Origin: Ruminococcus sp. UBA4240
Lineage (GTDB): Bacteria > Bacillota > Clostridia > Oscillospirales > Ruminococcaceae
DNA: 43,128 nt
Direction of reading: 5' to 3'
Assembly (NCBI GenBank): GCA_002395525.1
Contig: DGXE01000075.1
Coordinates: 1-43,128 of the forward strand
The notes beneath the pieces were generated by a model. It had not been told where the DNA came from, ran no database searches, and saw nothing but the letters and a program-made list of their open reading frames with translations. Positions 15,015-23,533 of this stretch are shown here, in pieces (position 1 is the first letter of the stretch; each line of letters starts with the position of its first letter). The position numbers and the translations under genes were made by a program.

Positions 15015-17800
15015 GACCGTTACAGCTTAGTATGAATGCCTTTGGACCCTATGTTGCCGAAGAGATAGACTTTGAAAAGCTGGGAAAAACAGGTCTCTAT
15101 CTTATTACGGGCGAAACAGGCTCCGGGAAAACCACCATTTTCGATGCCATAAAATATGCCCTTTATGGTGCCCTCAACGGCGAATTCAGAGGCACCTCCA
15201 TGATACGCTCGAAGTATGCCGATGATCACGCAGTCACAGAGGTAAAGCTCGTATTTGAATACAAGGGGAGGTGCTACACAGTAAGGCGGGGACCCGAATA
15301 CGAGCGGAAAAAGCAGCGGGGTGAGGGAACCACCACGGAAAAGGCTTTTGCCGAGCTTATCCTTCCCGATGATGAGGGGTCAGTATCGGGGGTCAAGGCC
15401 GTCACGGAGAAGATAGAGGATATACTGGGCATAAACGGCGATCAGTTCTCCCAGATAACCATGATAGCCCAGGGCAGATTCCAGGATATAATCTATGCAA
15501 GGTCGGAGGAAAGGACACAGATATTCAGGAGCGTGTTCGGCACAGGGATCTACTCCGAGTTTGAGAAAAAGATAAAGGATATGGTCAGGGGCGTGTCCGA
15601 AAGCATGGGGGACATGGAGAAGGAGAAGACCATTCTCATCAGGCAGATAATGTGTCCCGAGGACAGCCCTTTGTATGAACGCACACTCTCAGCAAGGGAG
15701 CAGGGCATAACAGGTGAGGAGCTTATTGCCCTGCTTGATGAGCTCATAGCCGCAGACAGGGAAGGCACGGACAGATACCGTGTACAGGCGGAGGAGCTGG
15801 AGAGTGTCATCCTGTCCCTCAATGACCGAATAAACAGGGGAAAGGAAAGAAAGGACAGCAAGGCGGCTCTTGGGGCTGTACAGAAGGAGCTGTCGGAATT
15901 AAAGGAAAGGCTTGATCTTCTGGGGGCAAAGCTTGCAGAAAAGGAGAGCCTTCTTGACCAGGCGAAGGAGCTAAGCGGCAAGGCACTTATGATCGAGAAC
16001 AGTCTTGCTGATTACGATGAGCTTGACAAGCTGACAGGGGAGAAGACGGAGGCTGACAGGCAGATACAAGCCCTTTCCCAAAAGATGGGCAGGCTCGGGG
16101 ACACGAGGGGTGAGCTTGAAAGCAAGGTGCAGGCTCTCAAGGCTGAGAGGAAGGAACTGGAGAATATCCCGGTGGAGCTTGAAAAGCTGAGAAATGACTG
16201 TGTAAGCCTTGAAAGGGAGTACAATGACCTTTGCAGCTTAAAACAGAAGGCTGAGGCAATAGAAAAGCAGGGTGAAGAATGCGATACGCTGAAAACCGCC
16301 GCAGAGGAGGAGGCAGGGGCAGTACGGGAGAAGGAGCAGGAAAAGCAGGAAAAGGAAGCGGTGCTTAACGAGAAGAGGGGCATATTCTACCTTGAACAGG
16401 CGGGTATCCTTGCCAGAGACAGGCTGAAAGAAGGGGAGCCCTGCCCTGTGTGCGGCTCTGTTCACCACCCTGTTATAGCGGCACTAAGAGAGGATGCCCC
16501 CTCCGAGGAGGAGCTGAAAAAGCTGGAAAAGGAGCTCCGTGCCATGGAGAAAGCCCTTTCCGAGCAGAGGGAGCGGGAGGCGCAGGCGCAGAACCGCTAT
16601 ACAAAATGCAGGGCGGAGCTTGACAGGGACTCTCAGGCGTTTACATCTGCCCTGACAGAAAGGGGTATAGGTGAAGGACAGCTTGACACTCGTATCGTTG
16701 AGGTACAGGGCAGTCTTTCTGATATGAAAAACGCCGTCAATAAGTTCGGCAAAAAGAATGAACGACGGAATGCCCTTGACAAGGAGATACCCGAAATGGA
16801 GGAACAGCTGCAAAAAACAGAGGGTGACATTTCTTCCGCCGAAAAGGATAAGAATGAGCTCGAAGCAAGGTCACAGGGTCTGAAAGCGAAAATAACAACC
16901 CTTTCCGCCAAGCTCACCTTTGACAGCAGGAAAAAGGCGGAGGAGGAGATGGCGCTGCTCAAAAGCAGGGCATACACCATAGAGGAGGCTCACAGGCAGG
17001 CTCTGGCTGATGTGAACGAATTCACCAACCGCATAGCAGCAAAAAAGGGCGAGGCAGAGGCCCTTGAAAAGCAGCTCTCACAGGGCACAGATGAGGATAT
17101 GAATGAGCTTTTGAAGGAGCATCATACATATTCTCAGCAGAGGGAGCAGTGCAGGAAGCTGCTGGAGGATGTGGGACACCGCCGCAAAACAAACGAGGAT
17201 GTGCGCAAAAAGGCTGCTGTGTGCTGTGATGAGATAGCGTCCCTTGAGGAGAGATACAGGGTGATAAATGAGCTGTCAGAGACTGCCAACGGTCAGATCT
17301 CCGGGAAGAAGCAGGATCTTGAGACCTATGTCCAGACTGCATACTTTGACAGCATCTTAGGGCGTGCAAATCTCCATCTTCTGGAAATGAGCAACGGCAA
17401 ATACGAGATGGAGCGCCGTGAGGAAGCGGACAGCAAGGCCAGCAGATACGGCCTTGAGATAAACGCCGTGGATCACTACAACGGAACACGCCGTGATATA
17501 CGATCCCTTTCCGGGGGAGAGTCGTTCCTTGCGGCACTGTCCCTTGCACTGGGTCTTTCAGAGGAGGTACAGGCAGATGCGGGCGGCATACAGCTTGATA
17601 CCATGTTTGTGGATGAGGGCTTCGGCTCCCTTGACAGCGACACCCTTGACAAAGCCATGAAAGCGCTGCAGGGGCTTGCGGGCAGTGACAGGCTCATAGG
17701 GATAATATCCCATGTGGAGCAGTTCAGAAATGAGATAGACAGCCAGATTTGCGTGAAAAAGCAAAGCACAGGCGGCAGCAGGGCTGAGATCATAGTGTGA
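15011..17800 (+). CDS. sbcC: exonuclease subunit SbcC (Rad50-like SMC ATPase)
   Basis: A 929-residue ATPase that binds and tethers DNA with SbcD. Walker A is GETGSGKTT (34-42), then the Q-loop region GDQFSQITMIAQGRFQD typical of SbcC. Long charged coiled coils fill about 180-770, broken by the zinc hook Cys478-Pro-Val-Cys481 (EPCPVCGSVHHP), through which dimers join. The C-terminal lobe has the signature LSGGESFLAALSLALGLSE (around 833) and Walker B LDTMFVDEGFGSLD with Asp868-Glu869. Length is at the shorter end for the family (E. coli 1048), mainly from shorter coils. Translation is coupled to sbcD by ATGA. Confidence 0.97.
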   Translation: MRPLQLSMNAFGPYVAEEIDFEKLGKTGLYLITGETGSGKTTIFDAIKYALYGALNGEFRGTSMIRSKYADDHAVTEVKLVFEYKGRCYTVRRGPEYERKKQRGEGTTTEKAFAELILPDDEGSVSGVKAVTEKIEDILGINGDQFSQITMIAQGRFQDIIYARSEERTQIFRSVFGTGIYSEFEKKIKDMVRGVSESMGDMEKEKTILIRQIMCPEDSPLYERTLSAREQGITGEELIALLDELIAADREGTDRYRVQAEELESVILSLNDRINRGKERKDSKAALGAVQKELSELKERLDLLGAKLAEKESLLDQAKELSGKALMIENSLADYDELDKLTGEKTEADRQIQALSQKMGRLGDTRGELESKVQALKAERKELENIPVELEKLRNDCVSLEREYNDLCSLKQKAEAIEKQGEECDTLKTAAEEEAGAVREKEQEKQEKEAVLNEKRGIFYLEQAGILARDRLKEGEPCPVCGSVHHPVIAALREDAPSEEELKKLEKELRAMEKALSEQREREAQAQNRYTKCRAELDRDSQAFTSALTERGIGEGQLDTRIVEVQGSLSDMKNAVNKFGKKNERRNALDKEIPEMEEQLQKTEGDISSAEKDKNELEARSQGLKAKITTLSAKLTFDSRKKAEEEMALLKSRAYTIEEAHRQALADVNEFTNRIAAKKGEAEALEKQLSQGTDEDMNELLKEHHTYSQQREQCRKLLEDVGHRRKTNEDVRKKAAVCCDEIASLEERYRVINELSETANGQISGKKQDLETYVQTAYFDSILGRANLHLLEMSNGKYEMERREEADSKASRYGLEINAVDHYNGTRRDIRSLSGGESFLAALSLALGLSEEVQADAGGIQLDTMFVDEGFGSLDSDTLDKAMKALQGLAGSDRLIGIISHVEQFRNEIDSQICVKKQSTGGSRAEIIV

Positions 17801-17829
17801 AAGTATACCTTACCGGAAAGGCGATGGAG

Positions 17830-19128
17830 ATGGACGTACCATATGCGATAAAAATAAGCGGTGTGAAGAAAAAATACCGCCTGGGACAGATAGGCGGCGG
17901 CTCTCTGGTGGCTGAGGTGCAGAGCAGGTGGGCTCGTCTGCGGGGGAGGGAGGATCCCAATCAGCGGGTGGGGGCAAAGAACCTGACCCGCGGGGATGTG
18001 ATGGCTCTTGACGGCATAGACCTGGAGATAGGCCAGGGGGAGACTATCGGCATCATAGGCGCAAACGGTGCTGGGAAATCCACGCTGCTCAAAATAATAT
18101 CCCGTGTAACCTCTCCCACAGAGGGGGAGGTGGACATATACGGTAAGGTGGCCTCCATGCTGGAGGTTGGCACGGGCTTTCACGGAGAGCTGACAGGCAG
18201 GGAGAATGTGTATCTCAACGGTGCCATACTGGGCATGGACAGGGCGGAGGTCACATCAAAGATGAATGACATAATAGACTTTTCCGAGATAGGTGAGTAC
18301 ATTGATACCCCGGTAAAGCGCTATTCATCGGGGATGTATGTAAAGCTTGCCTTTTCTGTGGCGGCCCACCTTGATGCCCAGATCATGATAATGGATGAGG
18401 TGCTTGCGGTAGGAGATGCGGCTTTCAGGCGCAAGTGCATAGACAAGATGCGTGCCCTTGAACAGCAGGAGGGGCGCACGATACTCTGCGTGTCCCACAA
18501 TATGGAGACCATACGCAGGCTTTGTGACCGCTGTGTGGTATTAAGCCACGGCAGGCTGGTCTTTGACGGGGATACATCTGATGCCATTGCCGAATATATG
18601 GGGATAAGCGGAGTATTCTCACGGCACTGCGAATATCCGGAGGAGATGCACCGCCCCCAGCCCAACAGGCGGCTTGTTATCGAAAGGGCTGATTTCGGAG
18701 AGAGCTTTGCAGGACAGTGCGAGGAGGGCGGCACAATAGACTTCTCTGTGACCATGCGTGGCTACGAACACAATCCCGGGGACTATGATGTTCGCCTGAG
18801 AGCGGATATGGTAAATTCCTTCGGCAATATATCGGGGATGATGTTTTCCGATGTGGTGTACACTCTGCGCCCCGGGGAAACAGTGACCCTTGATGTGGGC
18901 ATGGACTGTGAGCATCTGACCCCCGGTGTCTATCAGGTGAGCCTTTATGCCTATACCCTTTCCGATACAGGGGATATGACTATGCTGGATATGATAGACA
19001 ATGCCTTTGTCATTGAGATAATATCCGGGGGCTTCCCTGAACGCTGGTACAAGAACTGGGACGGCAGGCTGCGCCTTCACAAGCTGTCCGTAAAGGCAGT
19101 ACAACACCTCGTGAAAGGAACGATATGA
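17830..19128 (+). CDS. polysaccharide ABC exporter ATPase with C-terminal substrate domain (Wzt/TagH-like)
   Basis: A 432-residue ATPase of the family exporting O-antigen, teichoic acid or capsule chains. The nucleotide-binding domain (1-255) has Walker A IIGANGAGKST (76-86), the family-specific YSSGMYVKLAFSVAAH signature, MIMDEVLAVGD Walker B and CVSHNMETIRRLC switch. Residues about 275-415 form an extra beta-rich domain like the carbohydrate-recognition domain of Wzt. Start choice: a GTG at 17797 overlaps the sbcC stop, but GGAAAGG (17815-17821) sits 8 bases before ATG 17830, where family homology (KISGVKKKYRLG) begins. It is followed by its permease with an ATGA overlap. No glycosyltransferase gene is near, so the exported polymer is unknown. 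Confidence 0.92.
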   Translation: MDVPYAIKISGVKKKYRLGQIGGGSLVAEVQSRWARLRGREDPNQRVGAKNLTRGDVMALDGIDLEIGQGETIGIIGANGAGKSTLLKIISRVTSPTEGEVDIYGKVASMLEVGTGFHGELTGRENVYLNGAILGMDRAEVTSKMNDIIDFSEIGEYIDTPVKRYSSGMYVKLAFSVAAHLDAQIMIMDEVLAVGDAAFRRKCIDKMRALEQQEGRTILCVSHNMETIRRLCDRCVVLSHGRLVFDGDTSDAIAEYMGISGVFSRHCEYPEEMHRPQPNRRLVIERADFGESFAGQCEEGGTIDFSVTMRGYEHNPGDYDVRLRADMVNSFGNISGMMFSDVVYTLRPGETVTLDVGMDCEHLTPGVYQVSLYAYTLSDTGDMTMLDMIDNAFVIEIISGGFPERWYKNWDGRLRLHKLSVKAVQHLVKGTI

Positions 19129-19976
19129 ACCAGAAAACTATGCCCCACACCCATATAACAGCAAAGAGAGGGCTTTTTGATCTGCATCCCGGGGAATTCT
19201 GGGAATACAGGGATCTGATTTTCCTGTTTGTAAAAAAGGATCTTTCCATAGTGTACAAGCAGACTATACTGGGTCCCCTGTGGCTGGTGCTCAATCCCCT
19301 GATGACTACACTTGTCTATACAGTGGTATTTGGGAGGATCGCAAAGCTGTCAACGGACGGCATACCACAGATACTGTTCTATATGGCGGGGAATGCCATG
19401 TGGAGCTTCTTCTCCGAATCCCTTATAGGCACTGCGGGCACATTCCGCACCAATGCCCATCTCTTCGGGAAGGTATACTTCCCACGGCTCACAAAGCCTG
19501 TGGCAACGGTGATAACATCGGCTATCAGCTTTCTCATACAGATGGTGCTGTTTTCTTTCTTCTACATCTACTATGCCGCAAAGGGCATGGTGAGCACCGA
19601 GCCCTGGCGGCTTCTGCTGCTGCCCGTCATACTGATCCTCATGGGGGGCATGGCGTTAGGATGCGGCATCATAGTCAGCTCCCTTACTGCCAAATACCGT
19701 GATCTTGCAGTGGCAGTGGGCTTCGGAGTGAGGCTTTGGATGTATGCCACTCCCGTTGTGTACCCTCTTTCCACTGCCACAGAAGGGATAATGCGCACCC
19801 TTCTCCTTATCAATCCCGTGACCCAGCTTATGGAGGCGTTCCGCTACTGTATCCTCGGCACCGGGGAGATGATCCCCGCCGGGTGTGTGTGGTCGGCGGT
19901 GTTTACGGCTCTGGTGCTGCTCCTCGGCATAGTGGTGTTCAACATGACCGAAAAGGATTTCATGGATACGATTTAG
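19125..19976 (+). CDS. polysaccharide ABC exporter permease (Wzm/TagG-like, ABC2 type)
   Basis: A 283-residue membrane protein with six predicted helices and the ABC-2 family pattern: an amphipathic start (EFWEYRDLIFLFVKKDLS), the VYKQTILGPLWLVLNPLMTT motif, NLFGK-like AHLFGKVYFPRL, and a late SSLTAKYRDLAVAVGFGVRLWMY block with PVVYP. It forms the channel partner of the preceding ATPase, with which it shares an ATGA overlap (19125-19128). Together they would move a lipid-linked polysaccharide to the outer face of the membrane. Length is normal for Wzm/TagG. Confidence 0.93.
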   Translation: MNQKTMPHTHITAKRGLFDLHPGEFWEYRDLIFLFVKKDLSIVYKQTILGPLWLVLNPLMTTLVYTVVFGRIAKLSTDGIPQILFYMAGNAMWSFFSESLIGTAGTFRTNAHLFGKVYFPRLTKPVATVITSAISFLIQMVLFSFFYIYYAAKGMVSTEPWRLLLLPVILILMGGMALGCGIIVSSLTAKYRDLAVAVGFGVRLWMYATPVVYPLSTATEGIMRTLLLINPVTQLMEAFRYCILGTGEMIPAGCVWSAVFTALVLLLGIVVFNMTEKDFMDTI

Positions 19977-20010
19977 CCCGGCTGGTGCCTGTTAAAGAAA
20001 GGATGGTAGA

Positions 20011-21060
20011 ATGAAGGAGCTTATCATTCCTCCGAAGCTGAAAAAGGGGAGCCGGATAGCTGTAGTTTCCCTTTCATGGGGGATACTGGGGGAAAAGACG
20101 ATGGAGCCCTTTTTGCAGCTTGGTATCAGCCGCATGAAGGCGCTGGGCATGGAGCCTGTGTTCATGCCAAATGCCCTGAAGGGCGAAAGCTATATACTGG
20201 ATCACCCGGAGGCCCGGGCACAGGATCTGAAGGATGCCTTTGCTGACCCTTCCGTTGACGGTATACTCACGGCTATCGGCGGGGATGACACCTACCGCAC
20301 GGTGCCATTTCTCCTTGAGGATGAGGAGTTTATCAGAAACGTCAGGGAGCACCCCAAGGTGTTTATGGGCTACTCCGACACGACCGTGAACCATTTCATG
20401 CTGTACGGTCTGGGACTTGCCACCTATTATGCGCCCTGCTTTCTGGGGCACTACACCGAACAGGGTGAGGATATGCTCTCCTATACCAAAAATGCTGTTA
20501 AGTCCCTGTTTGAGGGGACTGCCCCCCTTGAGGTGCTGCCAAGTGAGATGTGGTATGAGTCAAAGAAGGACTTCTTCGACTTTGAGGAATTGCCAACAGG
20601 GCACAAAAATCATCCCTATGAGCTTCTGCAGGGGAATACGCCCTTTTCGGGAGAGCTTCTGGGGGGCTGCCTTGAAAGCATTTACGACCTGCTGACCGGC
20701 GCCCGCTACCCTGATGAGAAACAGGTGTGCGAGAAATACCATCTATTCCCCGACAGGGACGAATGGGCAGGGAAGATACTATTCATCGAGACCTGCGAGG
20801 AAAAGCCAACTCCTTCGGAATACGAAAGGGATCTGCTGTTGCTACGGGAGCTGGGAATATTTGACGTGATAAACGGAATGATCGTGGGCAAGCCCCAGGA
20901 TGAGGCATACTACGGAGAGTACAGGGAGATACTGCGGCGCATTGTTCCCCGGAATGTACCCATACTCTACAATGTGAACATCGGTCACGCAAGACCCGTT
21001 ACAGTCCTGCCCATAGGCCGCAGAGCCATATGCTGCGAGGACAGGATAATATTGCCGTGA
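20011..21060 (+). CDS. S66 family peptidase, MccF-like / LD-carboxypeptidase fold
   Basis: A 349-residue cytoplasmic serine peptidase homologue. The Ser-Glu-His triad is visible: nucleophile Ser122 in MGYSDTTVNH, Glu260 in ILFIETCEEKP and His326 in NVNIGHARPV. AIGGDDTYRTVPFLL resembles the MccF (microcin C self-immunity) branch more than classical LdcA, which recycles muropeptide tetrapeptides. Substrates could be peptidyl-adenylate toxins or LD-linked muropeptides; the sequence does not decide. AAAGGA precedes the ATG by 8 bases. It is the last gene of the sbcDC-exporter operon, 34 bases after the permease. Confidence 0.88.
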   Translation: MKELIIPPKLKKGSRIAVVSLSWGILGEKTMEPFLQLGISRMKALGMEPVFMPNALKGESYILDHPEARAQDLKDAFADPSVDGILTAIGGDDTYRTVPFLLEDEEFIRNVREHPKVFMGYSDTTVNHFMLYGLGLATYYAPCFLGHYTEQGEDMLSYTKNAVKSLFEGTAPLEVLPSEMWYESKKDFFDFEELPTGHKNHPYELLQGNTPFSGELLGGCLESIYDLLTGARYPDEKQVCEKYHLFPDRDEWAGKILFIETCEEKPTPSEYERDLLLLRELGIFDVINGMIVGKPQDEAYYGEYREILRRIVPRNVPILYNVNIGHARPVTVLPIGRRAICCEDRIILP

Positions 21061-21080
21061 AATGTATGATATGTGAATAA

Positions 21081-21103
21081 ACAATAATCCGCAGGATTTT
21101 TGT
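21081..21103 (+). terminator. weak terminator-like hairpin before the aroB promoter
   Basis: ACAATAATCC (21081-21090) pairs with GGATTTTTGT (21094-21103) with one mismatch and a 3-base loop. The right arm runs into the -35 box of the aroB promoter. It is AT-rich and may be fortuitous. Confidence 0.35.
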
Positions 21104-21131
21104 TGACATTTTGTCCGAAATCGGGTATAAT
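21103..21131 (+). promoter_or_regulatory. sigma-A promoter of the aro operon
   Basis: Perfect TTGACA (21103-21108), 17-base spacer, perfect TATAAT (21126-21131): a full-consensus promoter. The leader to ATG 21176 is about 38 bases, with no room for a T-box. Confidence 0.9.
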
Positions 21132-21175
21132 TAAACAGATAATCAATTCTAAAAGCATAAACAGCGGAGAACACA

Positions 21176-22234
21176 ATGAAGACCATATCAGTAAAAGCAT
21201 CGGAGAATTACGACATTCTCATAGACAGCCACCTTCTTGAAAACTGCGGCGAGCTTGTAAGCCGTGTGACCCAGGCAAGGCACTTTGCAGTCATAGCCGA
21301 CTCCAATACAGCGCCCCTGTATGCGGATACAGTGGTGCGCTCACTGCACAGGGCAGGGGCGGACTGCGATGTATTCACCTTTGATGCGGGGGAGAGCTCG
21401 AAGAACATAGACACCCTTGCAAGGATATATGCATTCCTGGCTGAAAACCACTTTACCCGCTCTGATGCGGTCATTGCCCTGGGGGGCGGTGTAACTGGGG
21501 ATATGGCGGGATTTGCGGCTGCCTCCTATCTGCGGGGCATGGATATGATACAGATACCCACATCCCTGCTTGCAATGGTGGATTCCTCCGTTGGGGGGAA
21601 GACTGCCATAGACATACCCCAGGGGAAGAACCTTGTAGGCGCCTTCAAGCAGCCTAAAATGGTGCTTATAGATACAGACGTTCTGGAGACTCTGCCTGAG
21701 TATTATTTCATCGACGGCATGGGGGAGATAGTAAAGTACGGCATGATAAGATCACGCTCCCTGTTTGAGACACTGCTCTCCCATGATAAGGACAGCATAA
21801 AGGACATCATCACGGATGTGATATGCGAATGTGTTTCCATTAAGCGTGACGTAGTGGAAAACGATGAGTTTGACCACGGTGAGAGGGCACTTCTCAATTT
21901 CGGCCATACCCTTGGCCATTCCATAGAAAAGTACTACAACTACTCCGGCATTTCCCACGGCAGGGCAGTCGCAAAGGGGATGCAGCTCATCACCGACATT
22001 GCCACAAGGCAGGGACTGTGTGATGAGGGGCTTTCCGACAAGCTGGCGGCGTGCCTTGCAAGGTACGATCTTATCATAGATATAGAGCCCTCCGTAGCGG
22101 AGCTTGCAGATGCCACCCTCAACGACAAGAAGCGCACAGGGAACACTATCGGCATAGTTGTTGTCCATGACGTGGGGGATTCATCCACGGTGAAGATGCC
22201 TATGGATGACTTTATTGCACTGCTGAAGGGATGA
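21176..22234 (+). CDS. aroB: 3-dehydroquinate synthase
   Basis: A 352-residue NAD- and metal-dependent enzyme for the second shikimate step (DAHP to 3-dehydroquinate). Seen: ALGGGVTGDMAGFAAASYLRG (NAD-binding loop), PTSLLAMVDSSVGGKTAID (catalytic Lys region), GMGEIVKYGMI (metal-binding Glu), RALLNFGHTLGHSIEK (metal-binding His pair) and SHGRAVAKGM. Length fits the family. CGGAG lies 8 bases before the ATG. It starts an operon with aroA, downstream of a consensus promoter. Confidence 0.96.
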   Translation: MKTISVKASENYDILIDSHLLENCGELVSRVTQARHFAVIADSNTAPLYADTVVRSLHRAGADCDVFTFDAGESSKNIDTLARIYAFLAENHFTRSDAVIALGGGVTGDMAGFAAASYLRGMDMIQIPTSLLAMVDSSVGGKTAIDIPQGKNLVGAFKQPKMVLIDTDVLETLPEYYFIDGMGEIVKYGMIRSRSLFETLLSHDKDSIKDIITDVICECVSIKRDVVENDEFDHGERALLNFGHTLGHSIEKYYNYSGISHGRAVAKGMQLITDIATRQGLCDEGLSDKLAACLARYDLIIDIEPSVAELADATLNDKKRTGNTIGIVVVHDVGDSSTVKMPMDDFIALLKG

Positions 22235-22239
22235 GCACT

Positions 22240-23466
22240 ATGGATGTTACGGTTTTCCCCGGAGCCCTTTCCGGTACGGTCAGTGCTCCCTCATCCAAGA
22301 GTTTTTCCCACAGGGAGCTTATAGCTGCGGCTCTGTCACAGGGCACCTCACGGATATCAGGGGTAAGCTTTTCCCGTGATATCGAAGTGACCTGCGGCTG
22401 TCTTGAAGCACTTGGTGCGAAGATACAGCAAAGCGGCACAGAATTTACCGTAAGCGGCATATCGCAAAGGGGCAGCAGGGCACTCCTTGACTGCGGTGAA
22501 AGCGGCTCTACCCTTCGGTTTATGATGCCTGTTGCATCGGCGCTGGGGGCAGTATGTGAGTTTACCGGGAGCGGAAGGCTCCCTGAGCGCCCCTATACCA
22601 CCTATGTGCGTGAGATGGGCGCACACGGCATCACATTTTCCTGTGAGCAGGGTCTGCCCGTGGCTCTGAGTGGCACTCTTGAAAGCGGAGACTACTATAT
22701 AGAGGGGGATATATCCTCCCAGTTTGTAACAGGGCTGATGTTTGCCCTGCCGCTGTGTGAGGGCACTTCACGGATACTTATAACATCCCCTCTCCAGTCC
22801 GCTCCCTATGCGGACATGACCGTGAAGACCCTTGAAGCCCACGGCATAAGGGTGGAAAAGGGTATTGAAAACGGTCTTGAGGTGTTCACCATACCGGGGG
22901 GGCAGAAATATACAGGCTGTGACAGGACGGTCGAGGGGGATTTCTCCCAGGCGGCATTCTTCTTTGTGGCAAATGCCCTTGGCAGTGACATCAAGGTATC
23001 AAACCTTGATATGGCATCTGTACAGGGCGACAGGGCGATCATTGACATCATAAGGAGCACCGAGGGCTGCACCAAGCCCTTTGAAGCTGATGTGTCCCAG
23101 ATACCCGACCTTGTACCTATCCTTGCGGTGCTTGCATCCATGTGTCAGGGCACGTCAAGACTGTACAATGCAGCCCGCCTCAGGATAAAGGAAAGCGACA
23201 GGCTGGTGACCACTGCCGCAGCGCTGAACAGCATAGGCGCCGATGTACGGATAGGCGATGATGAGCTTGTCATCCGCCATGTTGACAGATTCACAGGGGG
23301 CACAGTGGACGGCGCCAACGATCACAGGATAGTCATGGCGGCTGCCGTTGCGGCATTGTCCGCAGAGGGGGCTGTCACCATAAAGGGTGCACAGGCTGTA
23401 AACAAGAGCTACCCCGGATTCTTTTACGATCTTCGCTCTCTGGGTGCAAAATGCAAAAGCCAATGA
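22240..23466 (+). CDS. aroA: 3-phosphoshikimate 1-carboxyvinyltransferase (EPSP synthase)
   Basis: A 408-residue enzyme joining PEP to shikimate-3-phosphate. All main motifs are intact: SAPSSKSFSHRELIAAAL (Lys and Ser of the S3P site), GESGSTLRFMMP, RLPERPYTTYVREM, SSQFVTGLMFALP, QIPDLVPILAV (catalytic Asp), RIKESDRL and GANDHRIVMAAA. It has SGSTLRFM where E. coli has GTAMRPL, so it is of the divergent Gram-positive-like class. Two starts are possible: ATG 22231 overlaps the aroB stop (ATGA), but the GAAGGG site touches it; ATG 22240 has 9-base spacing and is preferred. Product EPSP is the substrate expected for the next gene. Confidence 0.95.
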   Translation: MDVTVFPGALSGTVSAPSSKSFSHRELIAAALSQGTSRISGVSFSRDIEVTCGCLEALGAKIQQSGTEFTVSGISQRGSRALLDCGESGSTLRFMMPVASALGAVCEFTGSGRLPERPYTTYVREMGAHGITFSCEQGLPVALSGTLESGDYYIEGDISSQFVTGLMFALPLCEGTSRILITSPLQSAPYADMTVKTLEAHGIRVEKGIENGLEVFTIPGGQKYTGCDRTVEGDFSQAAFFFVANALGSDIKVSNLDMASVQGDRAIIDIIRSTEGCTKPFEADVSQIPDLVPILAVLASMCQGTSRLYNAARLRIKESDRLVTTAAALNSIGADVRIGDDELVIRHVDRFTGGTVDGANDHRIVMAAAVAALSAEGAVTIKGAQAVNKSYPGFFYDLRSLGAKCKSQ

Positions 23467-23533
23467 CCCGCTGCAACCGAAAAGCAATGAATTTACGAAA
23501 ATACACTCTGATCCGCACAAAGGGGGGAATCCT

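Noticed and set aside
17797..17829. GTG start of the Wzt-like gene overlapping the sbcC stop
   Set aside because: The added 11 residues have no family similarity and the ribosome site GGAAAGG fits the ATG at 17830 better, though GTG cannot be fully excluded.
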